64,000 nucleotides of DNA from an uncultured Saprospiraceae bacterium (GTDB lineage Bacteria > Bacteroidota > Bacteroidia > Chitinophagales > Saprospiraceae): NCBI GenBank assembly GCA_937926205.1, contig CALEYL010000008.1:124001-188000 (forward strand). The letters are read 5' to 3'. The notes under the pieces are model-generated. The model did no database searches. It was not told where the DNA came from and saw nothing but the letters and a program-made list of their open reading frames with translations. Of the stretch, positions 25,549 through 34,014 are shown in pieces. Numbering within the stretch: the first letter of the stretch is position 1; the number at the start of each line of letters is the position of its first letter. Both the position numbers and the translations under genes were made by a program.

Positions 25549-26187
25549 TTATATTTCTCCTTCCAGTGATTTCCGGATTACCTCGGCTTTGCTGTTCACT
25601 TCCAGTGCCCGGTAAATGCGTTTGATGTGGTCGCGGACTGTGTCCAGTGAGATGTTGAGTTTGTCCGCAATCATCTTATAGCTCAGGCCATCTACAATGC
25701 CCTGTACGATTTCCTTTTGCCTGGGCGACAATACCTCTTCTTCCCGCGGGGCTTTCGGGTTAAAATGCAGGGCTATTTTTCTGGCAATCGAAGGCGACAT
25801 GTAGGAGCCACCGCGATAAACCGTAAAAATCGCATCCCGTATGATCGCCAGCGAAGTTCGTTTGGTGATGTAGGAGCAGGCTCCGGCACAGAGTGCATCA
25901 AAAATTTTGTCGTCTTCTTCAAATGTGGTCAGCATCACGATATCAGTGTCGGGATACTTCTGACGGATGTGATAAATGCCCTGGATACCCGAAATACCCG
26001 GCAGTCCAATATCGAGCAACAACACATTGATGGCCGGTCGGGCTGTGTCTTTCACGGCATTCAGAAATTCCTCCATGCTTTTGGCAATCAGCGTAATTTC
26101 GAATGACGGGTTTTCTCCCAGAAACTGTTCCAGGCTTTCCCTGATGACCGGGTCATCTTCGACGATGGCAAGTTTGATGTTTTCCAT
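25549..26187 (-). CDS. NarL/LuxR-type response regulator
   Basis: A 212-residue regulator. Receiver domain (about 3-120): LAIVEDDPVIRESL at the front, phosphoacceptor aspartate in INVLLLDIGLPGISG (about residue 57), and ITKRT near 105. C-terminal LuxR-type HTH (about 145-205): LSPRQKEIVQGIVDGLSYKM, then LNISLDTVRDHIKRIYRALE. I chose the ATG at 26187 (MENIKLAIVEDD) since the longer frame to 26226 would start above the promoter. The promoter carries a palindrome (26223-26238), also found before the 20804-21442 gene, which makes autoregulation and control of that unit plausible. First gene of a probable three-gene operon with the 245-residue protein and the sensor kinase. Confidence 0.92.
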   Translation of the reverse strand: MENIKLAIVEDDPVIRESLEQFLGENPSFEITLIAKSMEEFLNAVKDTARPAINVLLLDIGLPGISGIQGIYHIRQKYPDTDIVMLTTFEEDDKIFDALCAGACSYITKRTSLAIIRDAIFTVYRGGSYMSPSIARKIALHFNPKAPREEEVLSPRQKEIVQGIVDGLSYKMIADKLNISLDTVRDHIKRIYRALEVNSKAEVIRKSLEGEI

Positions 26188-26191
26188 GAGA

Positions 26192-26238
26192 CAAAAATAA
26201 GCTAAAGTGTTTTGGGTATTAACCACATGTTGATGTGG
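26192..26238 (-). promoter_or_regulatory. Promoter with palindromic operator, site 1
   Basis: On the minus strand: palindrome CCACATCAACATGTGG (26238-26223), 23 bases, then TATTTTTG (26199-26192), a perfect TAnnTTTG -7 box. The -33 TTG is missing, as at site 2. The -7 box ends four bases before the regulator ATG, so the transcript would be leaderless. Confidence 0.65.
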
Positions 26239-26263
26239 ATGGCATTCAGCACTTAGAGCAGCT

Positions 26264-26416
26264 CTATTTTGCGCTGTCTTCTTCCGTTTCCACCTGCAGG
26301 ATGTGCAGGATCCTGTGAACGATCGGCGCGAAAAAAACTGCCGTGATGCTCAAAAAAGCAACACCGCTGTACAGGGCATAAAAAGCAGAAAACACCTTAG
26401 CGCCGTCCGATTCCAT
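26264..26416 (-). pseudogene. C-terminal fragment of a small membrane (channel-like) protein
   Basis: A 50-codon frame 21 bases after the BNR/T9SS gene. The peptide (MESDGAKVFSAFYALYSGVA, then FFAPIVHRILHILQVE) resembles the last part of two-segment potassium-channel-like proteins of Bacteroidota, including the GxKxFxxxYALYSG pattern after the pore. The upstream in-frame codons (GGPATWI) look like the remnant of a pore-end GGMGP segment, then a stop blocks the frame. Probably the tail of a deleted gene; translation of this piece alone is possible but not supported. Confidence 0.4.
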
Positions 26417-26437
26417 TATCCAAGTTGCTGGTCCTCC

Positions 26438-29400
26438 TTACTGTGCCACGACCGTCCCGTTTCCAATCCGCTTGCCATTTTCATTGACAATCAAATAATG
26501 ATAAACCCCTTGGGGCAGGTTTGCCCTCCCAAGGTGTGCCGAATAGTTGTTGAAGGCTTTTTCAGCCACGACTTTACCGTTGCTGTCTATCAGCAGCAAA
26601 CGCAGGGCTTGTTCCGGAATCATTGGCGACACCGTTACCGTAAACGCCTCTCTAAACGGGTTAGGCATGATTTGCAAAGCGCCATCGCCACTGGCCAGAG
26701 GTTCTTCCGTATCCGTAATGACCACATCCGGAATCCCGACTGTATGCAGGGTTGTATTGGTGCTGACCGGCTCGTTAAAATCAAAATAAATACTGGCTTT
26801 ATTTTGGATCAGGGCGCCCGTAGGGTTGCCCTGTTTTTGTCGGACTGCAAACTGCACAAACCCATGCGATGCTGCTTCATTCACATTTGAATCGGGCAAC
26901 ATAATGTGGTCAAAAACGAACATCAGTGCGCCATTAGACAGGATTCGAAGGTCACAGGGATGACTGGCATTAAGCAGCATAACCGTAGCAGGGTCCAGCG
27001 TTTCCGGAAGGGTATCCCGGACATTGACATTGAAGGCCGTGTCCGTTCCTGTGTTTTGAAACCGGATCAGATAAGTCAGAGATTGGTCGTGCTCAATGTA
27101 GCCATTTTCAGTAAGCCCCACAGGCATCCCCAGCTTGTCGTTGGGGTCGACTGCACCGATGGTCGCCTGGCAAAGCTGGTCAATAAACGGCCCGACATCG
27201 TCATTGTTGCTGCTACTGAGGGCCTCCCCGGCGCCGCAACCCTGAATGCTGGTTACAGAGAAGGCATTGAAAGGGTATTCGGGCGCTTGTTCGGCATAAA
27301 AATCAAGAGGCGTTCCGGTAGCAGCAATAGTCGTTGTAAATGTTGCGCCGGCATCCAACTGAAAAGTGCCCAAAGCAAGGGCGGGAATCGTGGCGCCGGA
27401 TGGACTACCCGGGTTCACCACAAACCAGGAAAGTGGTGCCACCATGCTTGCTGTACCGATATTGTCTATTTGTAATTCGATGTTTTCTCCTGCACAATGA
27501 GCGCTGGTTACGATTTGCGGGACATCCGTTTCTATGCAAAATTCATCGGGATAAATATGTGCCTCTACACAATGCACATGACCCAATGCCAGTTCACAGG
27601 AAGGGGTTACAGTTAAGATAAGCATCCCGGAAACGCCAACGGCTAGGTCACCCAGCTGGAACATGTAGGTATCTCCAATCTGTGCGGCCACCGGAAGGGA
27701 GGATTGGTTAAAGGCCAGATCAGGATCAAGGGTAATGGTGAGGTAAGCCCCTTCTGCAGGGATGGTTCCCCGGTTTTCATAACGCACGTAAATCTGGCTC
27801 TCCAAACACCGGCGCAGGAAGGGCGCGCTTATTGAGACCGATACCAAAGGGCATTCTATCCCTATTCTTATTCCAACGTCAACAGAATCAACCTGGCCAA
27901 CCAGATCGTTGTCGGGTATGGTGACGTTTTCGGTACAGGAGAGCCAGTAATCGCTGAGAGGAACAACCGCAACCTCGTAGTCACCGGCAGTAACCGGCGC
28001 GAAATATTGCCCCGCATTGTTTGCGTAGCCATACACAACTTCACCATCTTTAATTAATTTGACCAACTGCCTTTGCAACAGCGTATCTACAGGTTGTGCA
28101 TAATTGCAGTTTTCATCAAGGTCATGCCACGCCTTGCCCGTGAGGAGTTTTACGTTAGTAGTAGACCCTGACGCACGGAAAGCGCCATTCGAATTCATGT
28201 TTACAAATAAATGCTGCGCGCCGCCTACGCTTAGCGGCTGGCCATCCGACAAACCAAATCCCGGTATTGTCCCTCCGTATAAATGATAGGAATAACCGCC
28301 ATCTACAGAACGGTGTACAATATTGTCATAAAAATCATACGCAAACACATGGCCGAGACTATTCATACTCAAATCCGAAACAGTCATATCCTCATGAAAT
28401 GGGATTACCTCCCAGGTAAGCCCCTCATCCATGGAGCGATACAAACCTTCAATCGATCTATGCCCATAAAGCATCCCATTTGGCGCTAATTTCACTTCAG
28501 CCGCCCACAACCTCATGCTAGAAATCGTTGTCCAGTTATAACCATCATCGGTTGACCTTTGGATACCTGTGTAATCAAAATTCAGGAGGCTTCCATCCGG
28601 CATGGGAACAAACGACTGCAAAGGATAAAACCCTTCATACCGCAAAGTCCAGGTTTGCCCCAAATTGGTTGATGCATAAAGTCCATCATTCGTTGAAACA
28701 AAAATTGTCCCTGTTACGGAATTGCAATACACTCCCTGAAAAGAATACTGATTGCTTAGTCCGGGTGGTTGAAGGACCGTATGACTTTGGCCTTCTTCTG
28801 TAAACCTGATTATTTTATCAGTGCCATCCCAGATGTACCAACTACTGTCTGGAGCGATGGCAATAGCACCTTCATAATAGTGAATAGGATGGTTATCGCT
28901 GGTCACTTTGTCCCATACCAATTCCCAGGAGTTGCCCCCGTTGTTGGAATAGAACACCCCATCATAAGTATAGGCCAAAATGCGAAAAGCATCGAGGTGA
29001 ACCATTTTACGGATGGTTGACCGGAAGATATTGCCGGCTGCAAATTGCCAGGTAGCGCCATCATCTTCGGAAAGCAACAAACTTCCCTTTCTTCGGCACG
29101 CAAAAATTTTTCCGGCGCCATCACTGCTGAATTTTTCCAGATTATTTCCAGATTCGTCAGTTAACGGATGCCAGGTCTCCCCATTGTCGTCGGAATACCG
29201 GGAATTGATTGATTCGTTCGAAAACAAACGCCCAGTGGGAGATACCGCAACAGATATGATATTGAAGGACGGTAGGCCATCTGATAAATTCATCCAGGTC
29301 TCTCCATTGTCAAGCGACCTCCAAATGAAGTTGGTTGCCCCTGCAAAAGCGACGCCGTTAGGAGAAAAAGCCATTTGGCCAATCTCCATACCAACGGCTT

Positions 29401-29995
29401 GCACCGCCACTTCCCAGGTTTGCCCATGGTCTGTGGAACGCCATAATTTTCCAATGGTTCCCGATGACACGTACCTACCCCACGCGTATACATCGCCATT
29501 ATAGGGATTGAAAGCGAAAGCACCATCCGCCTCTACAAACTGGGCTGCAACTTGCCACGTTTGACCATTATCAGCAGAGCGTATAATTTCATCATCTCCC
29601 GTCCCAACGAGAAGTACGCCATCCGGCAGTGCGTAAACAGAGAGGACATCTATGCCGGAGCTCAGCAGGGACCATGATTCGCCATTATTTTCAGAGCGAT
29701 AAATATTGACATAGTTCCCCGTGTAAAGATTGCCATCTGCACCTACGGCCAATGGCCAGAAGGAGCCCTCTGTCGGAACGCCCGGCATCCTTTCCCACGA
29801 ATGGCCGCCATCATTTGAACGAAACACACTATGGCCGCCATCCAACAAAATCAAGTAACCGTCTTTTCCGGGATAGACCTCTCCTGTACCGCCGGAGGGG
29901 CCGTTGAGTTTTTGCCAGGTAATATTTTGGGCATTAAGGCAATAAGGGAGTGCAGATAAAGAAAGGAACAATAGTTGAAAGTACGTTTTTTTCAT
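26438..29995 (-). CDS. Secreted BNR-propeller protein with type-A T9SS sorting domain
   Basis: A 1,185-residue exported protein. Signal peptide 1-23 (MKKTYFQLLFLSLSALPYCL, then NAQN). A sialidase/BNR-like propeller fills about 24-640 (many SxDGGxSW-type units, such as SNDGGHSWE, STDHGQTWE, SEDDGATWQ). About 655-715 has a prealbumin-like fold (GKAWHDLDENCNYAQP, NAGQYFAPVTAG). About 955-1085 is a conserved repeat domain with VDPNDKLGMPVG and LTYLIRFQNTGTDTAFNV (DUF7619/DUF11 type). The C-terminus is a type-A T9SS sorting domain (LQIMPNPFREAFTV, ending LIVNENGKRIGNGTVVAQ). The ATG at 29995 is chosen to start the signal peptide. Such proteins are surface or secreted; no enzyme site is assigned. 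A perfect 44-base palindrome lies 43 bases before the start. Confidence 0.9.
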   Translation of the reverse strand: MKKTYFQLLFLSLSALPYCLNAQNITWQKLNGPSGGTGEVYPGKDGYLILLDGGHSVFRSNDGGHSWERMPGVPTEGSFWPLAVGADGNLYTGNYVNIYRSENNGESWSLLSSGIDVLSVYALPDGVLLVGTGDDEIIRSADNGQTWQVAAQFVEADGAFAFNPYNGDVYAWGRYVSSGTIGKLWRSTDHGQTWEVAVQAVGMEIGQMAFSPNGVAFAGATNFIWRSLDNGETWMNLSDGLPSFNIISVAVSPTGRLFSNESINSRYSDDNGETWHPLTDESGNNLEKFSSDGAGKIFACRRKGSLLLSEDDGATWQFAAGNIFRSTIRKMVHLDAFRILAYTYDGVFYSNNGGNSWELVWDKVTSDNHPIHYYEGAIAIAPDSSWYIWDGTDKIIRFTEEGQSHTVLQPPGLSNQYSFQGVYCNSVTGTIFVSTNDGLYASTNLGQTWTLRYEGFYPLQSFVPMPDGSLLNFDYTGIQRSTDDGYNWTTISSMRLWAAEVKLAPNGMLYGHRSIEGLYRSMDEGLTWEVIPFHEDMTVSDLSMNSLGHVFAYDFYDNIVHRSVDGGYSYHLYGGTIPGFGLSDGQPLSVGGAQHLFVNMNSNGAFRASGSTTNVKLLTGKAWHDLDENCNYAQPVDTLLQRQLVKLIKDGEVVYGYANNAGQYFAPVTAGDYEVAVVPLSDYWLSCTENVTIPDNDLVGQVDSVDVGIRIGIECPLVSVSISAPFLRRCLESQIYVRYENRGTIPAEGAYLTITLDPDLAFNQSSLPVAAQIGDTYMFQLGDLAVGVSGMLILTVTPSCELALGHVHCVEAHIYPDEFCIETDVPQIVTSAHCAGENIELQIDNIGTASMVAPLSWFVVNPGSPSGATIPALALGTFQLDAGATFTTTIAATGTPLDFYAEQAPEYPFNAFSVTSIQGCGAGEALSSSNNDDVGPFIDQLCQATIGAVDPNDKLGMPVGLTENGYIEHDQSLTYLIRFQNTGTDTAFNVNVRDTLPETLDPATVMLLNASHPCDLRILSNGALMFVFDHIMLPDSNVNEAASHGFVQFAVRQKQGNPTGALIQNKASIYFDFNEPVSTNTTLHTVGIPDVVITDTEEPLASGDGALQIMPNPFREAFTVTVSPMIPEQALRLLLIDSNGKVVAEKAFNNYSAHLGRANLPQGVYHYLIVNENGKRIGNGTVVAQ

Positions 29996-30037
29996 AGCTA
30001 AATATGATTTGGTTTCGAAAATCAACTAAGGATAATT

Positions 30038-30081
30038 AGTGTCTGTCTTTACCTGCCGGCCGGCAGGTAAAGACAGACACT
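30038..30081. repeat. Perfect 44-base palindrome of the MITE-like family
   Basis: AGTGTCTGTCTTTACCTGCC and its exact complement meet at the centre (GGCCGG), with 22-base arms. The arm is nearly identical to the ends of the element at 7679-7823, so this seems to be a solo terminal palindrome or a minimal family member. As RNA it would form a very stable hairpin. Confidence 0.75.
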
Positions 30082-30172
30082 CGACTAAATAGGCAGGCCC
30101 GAATTACTAAACTGTATACTCCCAAAGATAATGCGTTTTTTATTGGCAAAACGGAGAAAAGCCTGAAATGCA

Positions 30173-30204
30173 ATAAGCCACCCCAACACATCAGGATGGC
30201 TTAT
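30173..30204 (-). terminator. Hairpin downstream of the lipoprotein gene
   Basis: Arms ATAAGCCA (30173-30180) and TGGCTTAT (30197-30204), with adjacent CC/GG, lie 33 bases downstream of the stop of the 30237-31310 gene. The following minus-strand run is only weakly T-rich, so termination efficiency is uncertain. Confidence 0.45.
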
Positions 30205-30236
30205 CGCGGAAAAAATGGCATTTATCTAAACCCGGA

Positions 30237-31310
30237 TCAGTGCGTATCCAGATAAACAGCTATGGAAGCAACTGCGGAAACCAGAGGTCCGCCCAATTCC
30301 AGTCCGATGATATCGGCCCATACCCAATCGGGAATGTTGAGTTGTTCGAGGCTGTCCGATCCCGGAGTCGGGGATGAAATGGATTTCCAGTACCAGAAGT
30401 AGCGGCTGTATTTCAAAACAGAGACCATCGAAAGTACCACTTTGGGATTGTCCAGCTCCCGGTCATTGACCAGTTGGTTTTCACGATCAGTCATGCGGTT
30501 TACAAAGATGCTTAGGTCTTTGGGCGAACGCACCGGTATGGCTGCAGCTTCGTTGAAGACTGAAAGCAGCACGCTTTTGTCGTATGCGCTCAGATGGGTT
30601 TCGTCTAAGCGGGCGGCGTAGTCGGTATAATCGCGGTGCAGTTCCAGTGCCGGAACGCGTGCCTGTTCCGATTGACTGACGGGCAGTCCGGATTCTGCCA
30701 AAAACTGGCTCGTCTTTGCCGTGAGCAGTTGCTGGATGGCCTGACGGTTGCCATTTAGCGACTGAATGGCATCGTGTTCGCTGTTTAAGACCACCTGAAC
30801 AGCAAGGTTGTGCAGTTGACCAATGTTGTCCTGAGGGTTATTGGGATTGACAAGGCTTTGTACCGTGATTGGATTTGAAGGGTCGAAAGACACGAGGCGT
30901 CTGATGGTGCCTTGTGCGTCCGAAGCTTCCTGAATCTGATAGAAACCTGCGGGAATCACCTGTGGTTCGATGCCGAGCGACTGAGCCATAGCTGAGTCAA
31001 CAGTGAAGTCAGCAGTCAGGGGAAAATAGTTGCCGAAATATTGTGCAGCTTCTGCCTCCTGTTCGAATTGCATGGCCAAACGCCCCCCATAATTCGTGGC
31101 CTCTACACCCCAGCCGATCCAAATGCAGTTGCTGAAACTGTACATGCAACCGTACTGGGTGGAAGTGCCAAAATGGATGATGATCCGGTCGCCGGAGGGG
31201 ATGGATGCGTACCGTTCGTCATTGGATGGCTGAATGGCTGTTTCTTCTTTGGTGCAGGAAAAAAAGCTTACCAATAGGAAAAGGGCAATGGAAAAGATTC
31301 GGATAGTCAT
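30237..31310 (-). CDS. Lipoprotein of unknown function
   Basis: A 357-residue protein with a lipoprotein signal (IFSIALFLLVSFFSC, cysteine at residue 19). The mature part starts with an acidic/serine linker, then GDRIIIHFGTSTQYGCMYSF with a cysteine pair, a helix-rich middle (residues 150-300, AIQQLLTAKTSQFLAESGLP) and a hydrophobic C-terminal segment (VWADIIGLELGGPLVSAVAS). I do not recognise the family. It probably sits in the outer membrane facing the periplasm or surface. It is on the same strand as neighbouring secreted proteins but is separated from them by more than 200 bases and by repeats. Confidence 0.72.
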   Translation of the reverse strand: MTIRIFSIALFLLVSFFSCTKEETAIQPSNDERYASIPSGDRIIIHFGTSTQYGCMYSFSNCIWIGWGVEATNYGGRLAMQFEQEAEAAQYFGNYFPLTADFTVDSAMAQSLGIEPQVIPAGFYQIQEASDAQGTIRRLVSFDPSNPITVQSLVNPNNPQDNIGQLHNLAVQVVLNSEHDAIQSLNGNRQAIQQLLTAKTSQFLAESGLPVSQSEQARVPALELHRDYTDYAARLDETHLSAYDKSVLLSVFNEAAAIPVRSPKDLSIFVNRMTDRENQLVNDRELDNPKVVLSMVSVLKYSRYFWYWKSISSPTPGSDSLEQLNIPDWVWADIIGLELGGPLVSAVASIAVYLDTH

Positions 31311-31483
31311 GGCTTAATCATTGTGAAAGTGAAGAATGTATCGCCTACTCTTTTCTTCGGATTTTCGGCTTGCTCCGATGCTATTCAGCCGCGGTGTGTT
31401 GCGGCTTTGAATAGTTATCGGCGATTACCGGAAATCTTACGCCCGGATTGGAAGTTTTTTAAAAATAATTGTGGAAGGTAGGT

Positions 31484-31533
31484 GGGCTGGAGCCCGAAAA
31501 ATAAGAGGCACGAGGCGGAGCCTCAGCGCCAGC
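31484..31533 (+). repeat. Dispersed two-hairpin repeat, copy F
   Basis: GGGCTGGAGCCC, spacer GAAAAATAAGAGGCA, then CGAGGCGGAGCCTCAGCGCCAGC. It lies immediately after the stop of the 31542-32333 gene. The surrounding 231-base gap also has a bulged hairpin at about 31380-31415 (CTATTCAGCCGC/GCGGCTTTGAATAG). Confidence 0.75.
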
Positions 31534-31541
31534 AGCATGAG

Positions 31542-32333
31542 TTATTTAACAAAGGCATTGTCTGCTTCTATCGGCATTGCCCCATAAAAGGTACTTTCGA
31601 TTATCTCTGCTTTGTACCTCAGCATTTCTTTGCGCAGGTATTCGTCTTTTTCAAAATAAAACTGGCGCTCGTTGATGGTTCCATCAAATGGCTGAGAGAC
31701 GTAAATATTCTCGCCATTTTTAATCCGCACCCTTAATTTTGTTTTAAAACTGCCCTGATATTTTGGAAAAATCAGTACCGCATACTCCTTCGGATAAAGC
31801 TTCACCCCATAACGTCCCACACCACAAAAATCATGTCCCTGAAATTCGATGGGGCGCCAATTTCCGTTCGTATCCAAAGCCTCCTGTATCCCAAACAGAT
31901 GCCCATCCTTTGCAGAAATAACCTTAATCCCGGAAGTTTGATTGACGATGTAAACCGGATAATAGTAATTGGCGCATGTGTCACTATGGTAATTCCGGAC
32001 GATGGCGGAGGCATAGTCGGGGAACAATTCAAGGCCGTCTGTGCGGGTTGTATCGGTGACGTCAATATGTTCATGTTCCGGAAAAACAAGGTCTTTATCC
32101 TCAAAGTACAGAAGCCCTCCCACAGTCATCGTTAAGGTATCAGAGAAAGGCGATTTTCCAATGAACTCCGGGTAGCTGCCGCTCATGAAATTGTACGAAA
32201 GGTATTGTACGCTGTCTTCAAAAGGCATTTGCACAACGATTGGTTTTTTGAAGACAACAGGTGTAGCCCTGCCTTTCCGGTCACAAGCAGACAGGACTAT
32301 CAACAACAGGAACAAAAGGCTTGCTTTTTTCAT
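31542..32333 (-). CDS. Lipoprotein of unknown function
   Basis: A 263-residue protein. The ATG at 32333 is chosen because it starts a lipoprotein signal (MKKASLLFLLLIVLSAC, cysteine at residue 17); the longer frame to 32396 has no such feature. The mature part is rich in beta strand with several aromatic and acidic segments (SFKTKLRVRIKNGENIYVSQ, SQPFDGTINERQFYFEKDEYL at the end) and two cysteines (DTCANYYY, HDFCGVGRYG). Family not recognised. A histidine-rich segment (FPEHEHIDVTDTTRTDG) could bind metal, but this is speculation. Its stop is followed by repeat copy F. Confidence 0.7.
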   Translation of the reverse strand: MKKASLLFLLLIVLSACDRKGRATPVVFKKPIVVQMPFEDSVQYLSYNFMSGSYPEFIGKSPFSDTLTMTVGGLLYFEDKDLVFPEHEHIDVTDTTRTDGLELFPDYASAIVRNYHSDTCANYYYPVYIVNQTSGIKVISAKDGHLFGIQEALDTNGNWRPIEFQGHDFCGVGRYGVKLYPKEYAVLIFPKYQGSFKTKLRVRIKNGENIYVSQPFDGTINERQFYFEKDEYLRKEMLRYKAEIIESTFYGAMPIEADNAFVK

Positions 32334-32420
32334 GCAGCTTTTTCCTGATAATGCAAGAGATGGAAAAAGGGACAGCATAAATATAGGGACGGCCACAGGT
32401 AACCATAAAATTCCAGCATC

Positions 32421-33848
32421 TCAATACACCAACTTCATCAATTTCAGCCGGTTCCGCCTTTCACTGGGCACCACCACAGCGTTCGCATCTACCTGCACCG
32501 CGTCTTTGAAGCGCAGTTTCAGGTCGAGGTGTTCGGTGCTGAGCAGGCCATTGCGGTTGTATTCGCCAAGAGCATTGAGCACATATTCGCTGACCGTGTT
32601 TTCCTGACGGATTTCGTCGTTGAAGAGGAATCGCAGGTTGAGCGGAGATTTAAAGAGAAAATAAGAAGAATACATGCCGCTGTCGTCCTGAGAGTATTGC
32701 TTTTTGTGCAGGACACTTTTCCAGTGCGTTTCGCCGCTGGGGTGTACAGAGATGACAATCAGTTCGTCGTAGTAGTAGTCGATCACCGAACGGGCCCCAC
32801 TTTCATAAAATGTCCGGTTGGAAGCTCCGGAGCGCCTTTCCGACTGCCGGTTGCGCTCAATGATGATCAATACGCCCCCATCACGTCGCAGAACGACTTC
32901 CCGCACATTAACTTCAGCAATGCCTCTGTTTTTTGCTTTTTCTTTGCCCATTAAAGTGGCCACAAATTCGTCGTCAAAAGGTTCAAACCGCAGCAAATGG
33001 CTGTCTTCTGTGCGCGGATCCATGCTGAGGTAAAAATAGCCTTCTGCGCGCTCCAGATTTTTTTCGTAATAAAGTCCTGCGCCAACCAGGCGCTTGTTCA
33101 GGTTGTCATAAGTGAAAGACACATCGTAGGTGAGTTTGTCTTCCAGGGATACCTGATAGCGGCCATCAACTTCCAACGGATCGCCTGAACATTCGACAAC
33201 TTCATAATAATGATGCTTCTTTTTTGATTTGTAGTTGTTGCGCTCAATGATCAGAAACATACGGCCGTCATTATCGACAGTTACCTGAAATTCATCAATG
33301 CCAAAATAAAAACTGCTGAGCGAAAAGCTTTTTTCCCAAAGCCGGTCCAGGGTGCCAAGGTCGATTGCGCAGGCGCGCACAATATTTTGTTTTTCAATGT
33401 AATAAACAATGGCCTTGCTTTTGTCATCTGAACGCACGACCTCGAAGCCAGGCGTAAAAAAGAGATAACCATAATCCATAATGGTGGCGGAGTCCAGCAA
33501 GTTGGCAGCGGGGTCGTAGCGGTGAGCCTTCAGAATGGTATGTCCCCGGTCCCTAAAATGATAAAGGATGCTGAAATCTGTCTTTCCGCCTATGACTTTA
33601 ATCACTTTGGGATATTTTTTGTCCAACTCCAGCATCTTACTCCAACTGGGCTGCATTCGTTCGTCGAAAGACTGAATTTCATACTCCGTACTGCGATCCC
33701 TAAACAACAACATGTTTCCCCGCAGATCGCCAATGAGCTCGTAGCCCGCATCGTTACGCAGTGAAATTTCTTCAGAAACGGTGATTGTTTGCCCAATTAA
33801 TGAAGCGCTCCAGCAAAGCAGGAGTATGACAATAGAAATCCCTTTCAT
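32421..33848 (-). CDS. Secreted protein of unknown function, beta-rich
   Basis: A 475-residue protein with a signal peptide (1-20, MKGISIVILLLCWSASLIGQ). The body is made of repeated short strands with polar turns (LIGDLRGNMLLFRDRS, FQVTVDNDGRMFLIIERNN, REVVLRRDGGVLIIIERN), the last two resembling propeller blades with a DGG or DG turn, so a beta-propeller-like fold is my best guess. A poly-basic loop SERRSGASNR and YYYDELIV follow. No sorting domain and no lipobox, so it is probably periplasmic or attached by interaction. The ATG at 33848 is used instead of the open frame to 33917. Family not recognised. Confidence 0.68.
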   Translation of the reverse strand: MKGISIVILLLCWSASLIGQTITVSEEISLRNDAGYELIGDLRGNMLLFRDRSTEYEIQSFDERMQPSWSKMLELDKKYPKVIKVIGGKTDFSILYHFRDRGHTILKAHRYDPAANLLDSATIMDYGYLFFTPGFEVVRSDDKSKAIVYYIEKQNIVRACAIDLGTLDRLWEKSFSLSSFYFGIDEFQVTVDNDGRMFLIIERNNYKSKKKHHYYEVVECSGDPLEVDGRYQVSLEDKLTYDVSFTYDNLNKRLVGAGLYYEKNLERAEGYFYLSMDPRTEDSHLLRFEPFDDEFVATLMGKEKAKNRGIAEVNVREVVLRRDGGVLIIIERNRQSERRSGASNRTFYESGARSVIDYYYDELIVISVHPSGETHWKSVLHKKQYSQDDSGMYSSYFLFKSPLNLRFLFNDEIRQENTVSEYVLNALGEYNRNGLLSTEHLDLKLRFKDAVQVDANAVVVPSERRNRLKLMKLVY

Positions 33849-34014
33849 AGCCTTTCTTAAATTTAAATTACAAATGCCGCTTTTCGCATCGCTGCGAATA
33901 AAGTTACGGCATTGCACCTAAAAAAGGAACAAAAAAAAACGCAGCAGGTTCTCAGAAAGCAAGCAGACAGGCTTCAAACCGGGCATTTCGCATGAATTCA
34001 GGAATTATGCGGCT

